A stretch of DNA of 64,000 nucleotides, from the NCBI GenBank assembly GCA_009760855.2, contig WPIO01000133.1, forward strand, positions 126,001 through 190,000, read 5' to 3'. Positions 48,841-59,339 of the stretch are shown here, one piece after another. The position numbers and the translations under genes were made by a program. Each line of letters starts with the position of its first letter. Positions within the stretch are counted from its first letter, which is position 1. Under the pieces are notes generated by a model. The model was not told the DNA's origin. It saw nothing but the letters and a program-made list of their open reading frames with translations, and ran no database searches. The stretch is from Cristatella mucedo. Lineage: Eukaryota > Bryozoa > Phylactolaemata > Cristatellidae.

Positions 48841-49315
48841 AAAGAGAAGCCCAAAACCTTCAGACAAAAATAAGGCAGCTTTTCCCAAAAAGAGCAACTG
48901 CGCTTTTTATTTCTACTTGTAAAAATCAGTGTTGTGCACAAAACCACAAGATTGATTGCACTGGCGGGTTCTGTGACTATGGAACTTCAGTGGCTCGGCT
49001 TGGATACCGGCCTTAAATAATTAAACTGAAATACACCTGCTATTTTTGCACATCACCTCATGCAACTGTAGTTTTATTTGAAATAATAAAAAATAGTGTT
49101 CTATGATTACATACACAATTTCCTTGGATTTTGCTTGTGTATTCTCACTGTGGCCTCGGATACCCCAGCTCAAATGGCAACCCAAAAACCTTTGCGCTAC
49201 AATAAAGCTGTAGTTTTACAAATTACTTCAGGCAACTGCGATTTTATTTTTACTCATAAAAACAGAGTTGCATGGTGAACCACTAGATTTAATATTAATA
49301 TAGTAATTATGTTAA

Positions 49316-49385
49316 TTATTTAATAATGCCCCATCAGAGAACTCAATCTCTTTCTAGGCCCTTTAAAGTTGTTGCAAAAGAAGAA
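49316..49385 (-). repeat. LINE-A 3'-end stub
   Basis: 'taataatgccccatcagaga' and 'actcaatctctttctaggcc' match the reversed hairpin; only about 70 bp are left. Confidence 0.7.
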
Positions 49386-49717
49386 CGATCTGATTGCACT
49401 GGTCTGCCCGCATGTTACGGCCTCCAGTGGCCGGTGGCCCGATTCAAATAATAATATTTATATTAATAATACCAGAGCCAGAAATAATTGAACTGCAATA
49501 CTGCTGCCATTTCTGAAAAAAGTTTCAAGAAACTTCGGCTTTAACCTCAAATGTTAAAGAATAGTGTTTCAAGGTAACCCAACACATTTCTTGCGATTGC
49601 TCTTGAGCGTTGTAATGCTCGGGTGACCCTGGCCAGCCAGCATATTTGTTTACTCGAATTGATATCGATTTATGCATACATATGTATATATCAAGTATAT
49701 ATACATATGTATTTTTG

Positions 49718-49955
49718 TGTCTTTGTTTTTACATGTGCCTCTCTGCGAGTATTCAGTTTCATTTAAGTATTTTAGAAAAGCTCAGGAATATTAGTAATAC
49801 TCATGCTGCCAAACAACACGTAGCAATGCGATTCGAGGTGATTTCGACTTTAATGCATACATCGGCAGCATGAATTCGCATATTATTCCTGAGGTTGTCT
49901 ATAACTTTAAAATAAAACTTAGTACTCGTAGAGAGGCACATGTGAAAACAAAGAC

Positions 49956-49956
<1 letters not shown>
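49718..49956. mobile_element. foldback MITE with about 90-bp terminal inverted repeats
   Basis: The left arm (49718 to about 49812, starting TGTCTTTGTTTTTACATG) is matched by the reverse complement of the right arm (about 49866-49956, ending ACATGTGAAAACAAAGACA) at roughly 80% by eye, around a loop of about 50 bp. It sits within TA-rich DNA, consistent with a TA target. No coding capacity. A partial second copy lies at 50588-50690. Confidence 0.8.
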
Positions 49957-49996
<40 letters not shown>

Positions 49997-50068
49997 TCTA
50001 AACGTACGCTACATCTTACTACACTTGTAAATACTTAAAGATAAATATTTATATATATAAAGGATATA

Positions 50069-50111
<43 letters not shown>
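49957..50111. repeat. (TA)n arrays
   Basis: TA runs at 49957-49995 and 50046-50111 separate the MITE from the following LINE-A copy. Confidence 0.95.
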
Positions 50112-50116
<5 letters not shown>

Positions 50117-50117
50117 A

Positions 50118-50575
50118 TCTATATATCGTACCACCTGCTTTTCTGAATCCAATAGTCTAGAAATACCTCATACAAACCTTAAATCCTTTGGAGACCGTGC
50201 ATTTAGTTCATATGCTCCCAAAGCCTGGAACTCCCTCCCGACCTGCGTCAAAACATCCCCTGACTGGACCACATTTAAAAGGAACCTAAAAACACACCTA
50301 TTTAGGACAGCATTTAGTGGGTCCCTGTGAATCATCTTTGATGTGCTTATGCGTGCTGACACTGTGCATGCTGCCACTAACCACATTTGCATGCTGACCC
50401 TGTGCATGTCACCCCTAACCATATTTTTCATTTCGTTTGTTTTTCAAGCATGATTTTACTTACCATTCAATTGCATTTCACTTTGCAGCAAATGTAAAGT
50501 GCCTAGAGAGAGATTAAGTTCTCTGAGGGTGCTTTATCAAGTGAATTATTATTATTATTATTATTATTATATCGT
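50118..50575 (+). mobile_element. LINE-A 3' end with open ORF2 terminus
   Basis: Codons 'NLKSFGDRAFSSYAPKAWNS' and 'TTFKRNLKTHLFRTAFSGSL' run without a stop to the ORF2 end at 50330, making this the cleanest LINE-A terminus. The 3' UTR, hairpin (about 50490-50535) and (ATT)n tail (50545-50570) follow. Confidence 0.88.
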
Positions 50576-50587
50576 GATGCCTTAGGC

Positions 50588-50690
50588 TTTACACGTGTCT
50601 CTCTACGAGTATTCAGTTTTATTTAAAAGTTTTAGACCGACGTAAGCATTGAAGTTGAAGTCACCTCGAATCGCATTGCTATGAAGCAAT
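50588..50690. repeat. partial second copy of the foldback MITE
   Basis: 'tacacgtgtctctctacgag' followed by 'tattcagttttatttaaaag' matches the MITE arm, and 'gaagtcacctcgaatcgcat' matches the reverse complement of its loop. It lies just beyond the LINE-A insertion. Confidence 0.75.
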
Positions 50691-50763
50691 GTGCTCATGA
50701 GCAGCACGAACATGGAACACATGTCACATGTAAGATGCTGCACGTTTTCTTATTTGTTCATAG

Positions 50764-50796
50764 GTGTCGGACCTGGGCGAACATCGGTCACCTCAG
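50764..50796 (+). CDS. candidate 33-bp micro-exon B of the putative secreted protein
   Basis: A pyrimidine-rich acceptor (TTTTCTTATTTGTTCATAG|) and a CAG|GTCAGT donor enclose 33 bp, 11 codons in phase 1 at both ends (G)VGPGRTSVTS(G). The same donor hexamer ends exons A and C. Too short to be certain; support comes only from splice signals, phase and position between A and C. Confidence 0.35.
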
Positions 50797-50799
50797 GTC

Positions 50800-51495
50800 A
50801 GTCACGTGTCCAAGTTTTGCATTTTTTTTAGGCTGAGCTCTCCTTGATCTCAGAGTTAAGTCATAAATGAGTAGCTTTTGGGAAAGCCGGAAGTCGGCGG
50901 GCACAACTGAGATATCGATTTATGTTGTCAACTATGCAGCCGCAACAGCATGAACCTTCATTGCATTTCATTGTCATTCCAGTCGCAATAAGTGTGTGAG
51001 TCTAAAACTTAATTTACCCGCAACATTTAGCTTAAGAGCTTTTGCTGCCGATAAGCGTTCATTAAGCTTTCTCAAAGCCAACCTCTTCAGAAAAGACGTT
51101 ATTTGCTCTGATCGCGGGTTTCACTCAACGATATCTCGAGAGCTCTAGTGTCGGTATTGATGGCTTTAGGTTAGACACGATTTCTTCAGCACAGAGGAGA
51201 TAAAATCATGTCAGTTACGGTCAAAACTTTAGGAGGCGCTTGCAAGGCGTTCAAAGATTAGTCACCTGAAAGCAGTGCGATAATTACTAGCTATTTATTG
51301 GCTGTGGGGTGGGGCGAGCCTCTTTCGAAGGATTGACTTTGGCATGACGTCTATTTTTGGCTCTGTGGTGATGCTTTTTCTTGCCTACCATTGGCTGAGG
51401 TTTGATGTCAATTTCCGACTTCCATGACGACTTCACAGAAAGAGGCCAGAACTCTATAGTCTGATTACCAACTGCCGAGAATATCTCAATAGGCT
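50800..51495. other. no recognisable feature
   Basis: No exon, transposon or RNA feature could be supported here. Confidence 0.4.
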
Positions 51496-51499
51496 AAGT

Positions 51500-52697
51500 G
51501 CGATTTTGTTTTGCTTTGTATCTCCGTCAGTAACTCCACAAAGTCATTAAGACCATGTGGGTGTTACGCAGGAGAGTTTTGTATAGCGAACTCACAGCCT
51601 AAGCGGCTTTCGGTACACATTCGGTAGCCAACAGACTTCGTCTCACGCAACAAAGAGAAAGTGGGAAGCATAGCAGAGTTAGGAGAGCAGTTGAGGTAGT
51701 GAGTAGCATAGAAGTAGCAGTTCAGGACCGCTGAAAAAGATGTGCCATAGTCGGCAATTGGAGAGTAGATGTCGTTGCGTAAGAATTGTGGAAGCAAGTT
51801 CCACAGTCTAGGACCTGCAGAGCTAAAGCTTCTGTCGCCAACTGTCTTTAAGCGGAGGAATGGGACAGCTAATTTATTGTCCACACAGGACCTGAGGGCG
51901 AGAACAGGCTGAAACTGATGCAGCAGTTCAGCTAGGTACGAAGGAGCCAAGCCGTGGCGGGCCTTGTGGGTCAGCGTAAGAACTTTGCTCTGTATCCTTT
52001 GCTCAACCGGCAACCATCCTAGCTCTTCCAGCAAAGGAGACACGTTCTCAAACCGCTGGGACTTGAAGACCAGCCTTGCAGCCATATTCATAGTCCGTTG
52101 TAGTGGCATAATAGCTTTCTTTGGTAGCCCAGCCAAAAGGGAATTACAATAATCAAGCCGAGACAGAACTAAAGAGCTAGTTAAATTCTTTACAAGCCAC
52201 TGTGGGAGACAGCTTCTAATCTTGGATAGGGATCGGATGTGATGGCTAGCTGTAGAGGCAGTCTTCTGAATGATGCTTTTGAAATTGAGGCAGCTGTCGA
52301 ACACGACACCTAGATTACGAGCACGTGGTGAAGGTCGCACAATAGCATAACCTATTAGAACAGCAAAGCCTTTTAATCCAGCCACACGCTTAGGGTGTCC
52401 TATGAGAAGCAGTTCGGTTTTATCGTCATTCAATTTCAACAAATTTTCCGACATCCAGGATCGAATATCGGCAAGGCAAGCATTCAGTTTCTCAGTTGCT
52501 GCAGCAGATTCCGACTGTTTAAATGATAAATACAACTGAGTATTGTCAGCATAGAAATGATATCCTATTCCATGGGCCTTAATCACTTTTCCCAGAGGTT
52601 GCGTATAAATGGAGAACAGCAAGGTACCAAGTACAGACCCTTGAGGGACTCCACAGGTGACCCTTCTCATATCTGAGACCTGACCCCCACACGATAC
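51500..52697 (-). mobile_element. LINE-B, best-preserved ORF2 C-half (368 codons open)
   Basis: An uninterrupted minus-strand frame from 52670 to 51564 covers reverse-transcriptase motif B ('[20 protein letters not shown]'), motif C ('[15 protein letters not shown]') and the C-terminal domain ('[20 protein letters not shown]', '[20 protein letters not shown]'). It ends [13 protein letters not shown]. Motif C is YADN where LINE polymerases have YADD: an essential metal-binding Asp is Asn, so the copy would be inactive even if complete. It is 5'-truncated at about 52697 (SCGGQVS). The 3' UTR ends near 51510 with 'gttactgacggagatac'. The intact frame suggests a younger insertion than the other copies. 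Confidence 0.9.
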
Positions 52698-54135
52698 TTG
52701 ATGTCACTGACGTGGGAGCAGATTTAGCAGACGTTCAGCAGTCCGCAAAAAATCTTTGCTCATGGAATGAAATTGACTGGTCGTCTCCTCAAGTGAATCA
52801 GCAAAACCTGGCTCTCTCTCTCTCCAATTCTCTGTCTCTGATCTCTCTGGACATCACTTTAGAGAAATGGAATTTTTTGGTGACGTCTTAAACGTGGCGG
52901 CATTTTAGTTAAAGATGCGTGCTTTCTATTAGGTATGGTTACTTTTCTGTACTAGGTCATTATCACCGTCGAAATGTCATCTGCCGTGTATCAATGCTGA
53001 TGCGCCAGATATAACAGTGTGACACAGAGGAGACATTTGAGTCCTAATGTTTCTTTCCTTTATTTCAGAAGTTAGCGAATTCTGACAGCTGTTAGCAGAT
53101 AACAGGATATGCATTCCTATTAGATAGGAAACAACTGTCACATGTTGATATATGCAGTTACAAGCAACAGTATGTGGTGAAAAAAGAGTCCATGTAGCTA
53201 ACTATGCGAGCCACTCATTTAGAGTCTCCGAAGGCATTATGCATAGAAAAGAGGCACATTCAAATAAAAAAAATATTATTAAATTAAGAGATAATGCAGC
53301 TGATCCATTGAACGAAGCGTGCATTTCAATCTTTGGGAAATACGTCCTAGCTCTGTCGAAGGTTCGATAACCGACACAAGATTCGATAGTCTGCATTCCA
53401 ACGGACTCAGGCAGAGATTTGTCACTGGAGCGTATTTCAAACCATTTTATGGTGGGCATGACATATGGCTTTAAATACACGGCTTACAATTTTAGCAGCA
53501 CGGGTGGACCTAATGCCAGAACGCTTTACAAATCGCATTCTACAGCTTATGAGTCCTTGGTATGAGCTACACATGAAAGCCAGGCAGTTTATTTAACGTT
53601 TTTCCTCATTGGTCAGCTGGTATTTCAGCCACTTTAACCGCCACATAGGCAGCGTAAAAAACTAAAAAAACGATATTTTTTGAAAATATTTTGAGGATTA
53701 AATTTCTTTAAACTCCGTATACAAAATTTATGGGTGACGATGATGGCTATTACGTCAGTGCAGACTGCAAGACAGTGCAAACATAAAAACCACGAGAGTC
53801 TCACTGCCTGTGCACTCGCTTCCCGGAGTCACCGTAGAAGGAAGTGTTTATAGTATGTTAACATAGGACAACACAACGCTATCCCGCTTCGTGAAGGAAG
53901 TATGCTGTCTTGCAGAGTGATAGACGGACGGACTTTCTCGGTTTAATCACTAGACATCTTAAGTGACTCAGACGTTGCCTTTGTAACAGATCCCACATAA
54001 CTAAAGCTGGATACTGTAAAAACTTAACCATAAAATTATCTGCTATTTTCTAATAAAGTTATTTAATTTAATTTAACTAATAAAATAAAAATTATTTTTT
54101 TCTATAAAATAATCTTACAAAATTATCTGTTGTAG
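52698..54135. other. no supported gene
   Basis: A plus-strand stretch at about 52690-52880 is open (with 'SAKNLCSWNEIDWSSPQVNQ') but has no splice context. Frames at 53152-53480 on both strands are unremarkable. Most of the rest is AT-rich. Confidence 0.4.
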
Positions 54136-54279
54136 GCATCAGTCAAACAATGGTATGGGATATTGAGCAAGGAAGAGCTCCGAACTCTACTTGCAGTACT
54201 TTGGCGGCAGGGCGTTGCACTCTAGCTGCAGCTGCTTTTAGTGTTTTTGCATCGGTCTGGAGATACTTTGATGCCAAAG
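54136..54279 (+). CDS. phase-1 exon C of the putative secreted protein (paralogue of exon A)
   Basis: The exon is 144 bp (48 codons), bounded by TCTGTTGTAG| and AAAG|GTCAGT, phase 1 at both ends. It begins (G)ISQTMVWDIEQGRAPNSTC and ends AAFSVFASVWRYFDAK. NSTC is a sequon, and there are two Cys (exon A has none). The last dozen codons and the donor are nearly the same as in exon A at 42259-42396, with mostly silent or conservative changes (SDTA against FDAK). This indicates an exon duplication kept under protein-level constraint. Function unknown. Confidence 0.65.
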
Positions 54280-54645
54280 GTCAGTTTCTATAGTGCACGC
54301 CTGATTCATCACCTACATCGTTAAGCTTATTATAGCAACCATCTAGCCGGGTGAAGAATTTTACTAAATCACGGTTGCTATTGCTAAGCGTGTAGTCAGT
54401 CGTCTGCACCTCTTGCGTGACTTTGCCTTCAAAGGCATACTGCCCCACTAAGCTTGATTAAGGCTTGGAGATAGATAGCCAGTTTGCATTGTACTTACTG
54501 GCTCATCATATGGCCGTCACTCCTCTAAGTCACTACTAACCGAAGTCTCGCAGGTTGACATAAGTGTCAGTAACTTTATCCTGACTGATTTGAACATGTA
54601 GCGAGTACTAATTCAAAGGCCAGTGTCCTAAGTGTGCTGTTATTA

Positions 54646-54785
54646 ATGGTTTGGTCCAGCGGTTAATGTGCTCGCCCCAACCAAGGTCTGGCCGAGGCCA
54701 TGGGCTCGAGCCCGGAGGCATAGGTGAAGCGACTGAATAGAGATTAAGTTCTCTTGGGGTTATGTACAAATGAGTTATATTTTTC
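54646..54785 (+). mobile_element. tRNA-derived SINE with LINE-A-like 3' tail
   Basis: A-box 'TGGTCCAGCGGTTAATG' (54652-54668), B-box 'GGGCTCGAGCCC' (54702-54713), then 'agcgactgaatagagattaa', 'gttctcttggggttatgtac' and an AT-rich end. The last part parallels the LINE-A hairpin. Best-preserved boxes of the three copies. Confidence 0.8.
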
Positions 54786-54789
54786 CATA

Positions 54790-56100
54790 AATATAACTCA
54801 TACCATGCCTGTTCCAACATCAGATTTTTCTCTTCGAATGGCATATTCAAATATATTGGGATTTCAGCGTATAACTTGAACTATGAGAGTCTTTAAATCT
54901 AACCCGCAACAAAATCAAAGGGTTTTGGCATTGCATTGTCTCAAGGTGTGTTATTTAGCACCATATTAATGTCGGCTGCAGCTTTCCCTATGTATGGCGC
55001 CTCGTTGTACTACTCAATTAGGTACTGAAGCAGCCAGTCTCGTGCCTGTATAGACATAATCAAATTACGTAGGTAATTGACTTTACGATCAGATGGCAAT
55101 AACAATACGCTTTTTAAAGCTTTGTCGTATCGCCATTTCATTGTGATCTATGCACGTTTATAAGAGCGTCAAAACATACCACATGCCAATTTTTAAATGC
55201 CATTGTGTATCGTTTGTGTTCATTGTGCTTGGGGCGTCGTACTCAGGAATAGACCAGGGACGATTTCCGAGAGGATAATGAGATAGTCGCAGTCAAAATG
55301 TCCAATGCTGATACCGTGCTGTCGTTCAAGCTTTATCCTCTAACCTCTCGCTGGAACTTCCAACTCTCATCTTTGTCAGCACTGCTACCTACCTGCTGTG
55401 CCAGTCTCAAGGAAGTCATGCATAGCAGACATGCATCCGTTTACCTCTACCGCTAGGTAAGAGTAGGCTACGACATCTCTACGTTTCCTCGGGGTATGAA
55501 TGAGCATGTGTCATCAATTTTAGTTGCAATTTCGTCTTGGTACAGCCATTGACTAACCTTACTTTTCTCAGGCCTTGCTTCAACGTTTGCGGCCTAATTT
55601 GCTAACTTGTAGCTAAAATTCCTTCAATCATTGTTTGATTTAAATTTGATGCTATTAAAATTATAGCCCATTAATTGTAATCGAAAGAGAAGTGGAAAGA
55701 CTGTAAATCGTACAGTTCTCGCAAGCTGAGCTTCATTGTTGGTGGCTGTAAGTAGACAGTTTCGATTATTTAGATGTAAAATCCAACTGCCACTCGTTTG
55801 ATAGCTACCAATTGAATTCGCGTCAAAGTACAGGAGTTATTTGATTAAGAATTTCATGGTTCCATTTTTAGTTGTTATCTATAACTGTCTGAGTGTTGAA
55901 CATGTTCTTTTACCTATGAGACGTTCTTGCTTACGCACGGTGTCAGTCACCGCCTTCATCGGTTATCCTAAAGCTTTATAGTGGTGGTTACTTTTTATTG
56001 CATGAGGTGACATCCTGCACCTCGGTGACTCACATGGGGTCGATTACCCAATGGTTAATAATCCTTATTGCTCGAGGTGACATCCTGGACCTACACCTAC
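54790..56100. other. no recognisable feature
   Basis: AT-rich DNA without supported exons. Two similar phrases ('gaggtgacatcctg.acct') occur near 56005 and 56075. Confidence 0.4.
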
Positions 56101-56236
56101 TCATTTAAAAATATAGCTGTTCGGCTTCTCGTTGTAGAACTGGCGTAATACTAAGCCGTCTTTATTGCCTTGATGTTTATTAAAGTGGACAAGCTTAGGA
56201 AAGCCAAGAGGACAATAAAGCAATCTATACATACAT

Positions 56237-56242
56237 ACATAC

Positions 56243-56276
<34 letters not shown>

Positions 56277-56309
56277 TACTTGAATGTCTTCTTGGCTTTG
56301 CTGAGCTAT

Positions 56310-56377
<68 letters not shown>

Positions 56378-56450
56378 CATATACATATATCTATACATGT
56401 AAATATATGCATATATATATAAATATAAATATATATATACATATATCAAA
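56237..56450. repeat. (TA)n and (CATA)n arrays
   Basis: Interrupted TA/CATA microsatellites, with a 65-bp pure TA block around 56313-56375. Confidence 0.95.
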
Positions 56451-56830
56451 AATGATATGGGAGTTTTGTTGATAATAAGTGAAATAGCTTCGTTTACTTT
56501 TCGTGCTGTAAGAAGCGATTGCAAGTTGTTACACGAATAGCCTGAGAGCAGGTTTGAACTCTTAGTGGCACCATGTTATACTTTAGGAGGGTTGCACCTA
56601 GACTTACTGCTGGTAGTCACTTACCAATATTACTAGGCTATTGTCCTACAGTGCAATGTATCGAAATCGTATCTATGCATCTGTAATACAGCACGGCCCA
56701 CGGCCCTGTTTTGGCTGCTCGCTCGTTTATCTCAGGAAAAGAAGGCTCGCGTCGCGTCTACTCACTGGAAAGCAGCCCCATGCATCAGGATTTATGCGTT
56801 TTAAAACCTGGGTGCTTTGCTATTTTGCAG

Positions 56831-56859
56831 GTGACCTGTGGCCGTACAGTCTCGGATAG
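56831..56859 (+). CDS. candidate terminal exon of the putative secreted protein
   Basis: A good acceptor (TTTGCTATTTTGCAG|) is followed by GT-GAC in phase 1, then LWPYSLG and TAG. It is phase-compatible with exon C, giving a short C-terminus (G)DLWPYSLG. Weak: short, no paralogue, and real exons could lie elsewhere or beyond the window. Confidence 0.22.
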
Positions 56860-57414
56860 CAGCTAGGAGTTTGCCGCTAACCAGTGAGACCCAAGTTGAC
56901 CCACTCTCCACTGCTCGCGAAAATTCTGACCGGCAAAGGTCCACTGGATTGAAACCGCGACTCACGCTCTGCAATGGCGTTCTCATTCAGGCGCGATCCC
57001 GTTTCACTTTCGATTCTTGGAAGCACAGAGACGCACTAACCGTTCCTTAATGTTTATCTCTCATTCCATTCCAAACAGCTCTAAGCAGTGAGCACTAGCT
57101 TGTTTTGAGTATTCTCCTAGTTCAGGTTCTTAGGACGGCACAGGGGATCTCAACTTCTCCTTAATATAAACATTAAGCTTCAGCTCTTTCAGATGCTTCC
57201 GGAGCTCATTGGAATTTATTTTAGCACTTTCCACCGACCAGTCTTGCTTGCACACTCCTGCATGACCGCTCTATGTTATCTTATTAGCCGCACCTGTTAT
57301 GAGCCCATTACATGCAAACGTGCTGAGCACAAATACTTGTGGATATGTCAGGTTTGTCTTTCAGCAGGCTTGCTTTTTAAGCTAATTCAGAAAATTTGCA
57401 ATAAGAAGCTTAAA

Positions 57415-57970
57415 GTTATAGTAATAATAATACATTTGATATAGGGCCCGTAGAGAACTGACACAATTTTTTCTGGGTACTTTACATTTGCTGCAACGGA
57501 AGCTCACTCGAACAGTTATTGGTAGCATGCTCAATAACAACAAGAACAACACTGTGAGGGGGTGACGTGCACACAATCCCAGCATGCAAGTATTGGTAGT
57601 GGCGCCACGAACAGTGTCAGCACGCATAAGCACGTGAAGGAAAAATCCCAGAGACCCACAAAATGCTGCGAAAAAATAAGATATATAGAATATATATAAT
57701 TCATTTATATAGCGCCCCAAGAGAACTTAATCTCTATTCAGGCGCTTCACATATGCCTCGAGGCTCGGGCCCACGACCTCAGTCAGACCTTGGTCGGGGC
57801 GAGCACCTTAACCGAAGATGCATTTTCAGTTTCCTTTTTAAATGTGGTCACGTCAGGGTATGTCGCGACGCAAGTCGGAAGTGAGTTCCAGGTTTTGAGA
57901 GTATGCGAACTAAAAGCACAGTCTCCAAAGGATTTTAGGGTTGGTATTTGCTATAGGTAAGCGATTATAA
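57415..57970 (-). mobile_element. LINE-A 3' part, split by a SINE
   Basis: The reversed tail and hairpin at 57420-57490, UTR to about 57672 ('cacaaaatgctgcgaaaaaa'), then a SINE, then UTR and ORF2 end from 57819 ('cctttttaaatgtggtcacg', 'gtcggaagtgagttccaggt'). The 'WNSLP' codons are recognisable in reverse. Confidence 0.75.
57690..57818 (-). mobile_element. SINE inserted into LINE-A
   Basis: Minus strand: 'ggtgctcgccccgaccaagg', 'tctgactgaggtcgtgggcc', a degraded B-box (GGGCCCGAGCC), then 'gcgcctgaatagagattaag' and 'ttctcttggggcgctatata'. The A-box end is truncated. Confidence 0.7.
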
Positions 57971-58450
57971 ATACAGTTTGTGCTAAACTCAGCAGCTAGG
58001 CTCGTTCATTTGGACAAAGGGCAAGGACGGTGTGATTCTACATAACCTTTCAGTGAATTTGTCTTTTGTCGCGTGGGCTTTAACCACTGTTGCATGATTC
58101 AGTTGGCGTTAGTAGCCAGTGGCTGCAAACGCCTTGCTGTGTGCTTGCAATGCTTTTAAGATCATGGTATCTTGTTAGCTATTTACTATTTAAGGCTGCT
58201 TGTCTTCTTGCAAGTCATTAAGCACCCGAACATATATTCAGTTTCTTAGGGCGCTACACACGATATCATAATTATATTTAACGGCATTATATGCAATGAT
58301 AGTAATAATAATTAATAATGATATTAATTGTTGATAGTATATTTTCAATATACACAATCATATTCATATTTTTACATATTATTTGGATACTATTTAATTT
58401 AATATGTACTGATTTTTTATGATAATTAGTTTTACCGGTCTAATCTGTAG
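57971..58450. other. no recognisable feature
   Basis: AT-rich; nothing supported. Confidence 0.4.
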
Positions 58451-58454
58451 TAAA

Positions 58455-58800
58455 CATCTAAAGTGGCTGAGTACATGGCTGCTAACAGATCAGGACTGGC
58501 TCCCCTCAAGCAGCTTATCGTATTCAACGTTCTCTCACTGACGTATAGGTTACTTCATTTCCTTACTCCGGCCTACCTAGATGTAAGTTTCCCGCCCTTC
58601 ACTCCATCTGTCGCATATGTTAGTCGCATGTGTACATCACAGCTTCTTCTGTCTGTTTTCGGTTGTGTGTACGCCATAACTTCAAAATAGCTCCGAACAT
58701 CTTGGAGACCGTGTCTTCAGTTGCTATGCTCTCACTGCAAGGAACGCATGCCGACTGACAGTCCGTCGGCTTTTCATCTGAAGAAATGCAAAAAATAGGA
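58455..58800 (+). mobile_element. diverged LINE reverse-transcriptase C-terminus (LINE-A-like)
   Basis: 'LKQLIVFNVLSLTYRLLHFL' then 'TPAYL', and in the next frame 'GDRVFSCYALTARNACRLTV', parallel to 'KQRIDFKVLSLTFRSLHSMA' and 'GDRAFSSYAPKAWNSLPTCV' of LINE-A. Older or from a related subfamily. 58800-59340 contains nothing else recognised. Confidence 0.55.
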
Positions 58801-59339
58801 TAGCAGCCTACGATTCTACTCAGTCTTCACTCTGTCCGGCTGAATTGTTCTTTGTATTTTTATGTCCTAAAAAGTGTGCAAGTTGACAGGGACACAGAGA
58901 GCTAATTTACTAATTTCCAAACGGGTCTCTATTTTCATCTCCCATTTAGTAACCGTTATCGTGATTCAGCGGATCGTACTTCTCGGGTCGTGATTCAGTG
59001 CAAAGTACTAAGCAGCGATTTTACTAACCAGCAATCTTGAATTTCAGTGAATGTGTGGTTGAACGTTTGTGTCAAGCAATGACGCTTGGATAATTTAACA
59101 TGTTTAACAAACCATGGTGTCTTATGTGTCGTTGACTCTTGGCGATCGATTCTTGTGCAGTGAGTTTCATGGAACCGGAATAGAGACTCGGTTCTCTTAG
59201 AACACTATGCAAAAGGGTTCTCAATGCAAGTATTTCATGTACAGCTTCAGCACCATTAACCAAATAGGAAAAATTAAAATAACTGAGATAAATCTATGAA
59301 CAAGTTAGTTTCAGCTTCTTTATCCTCTTTATCTCGTGA

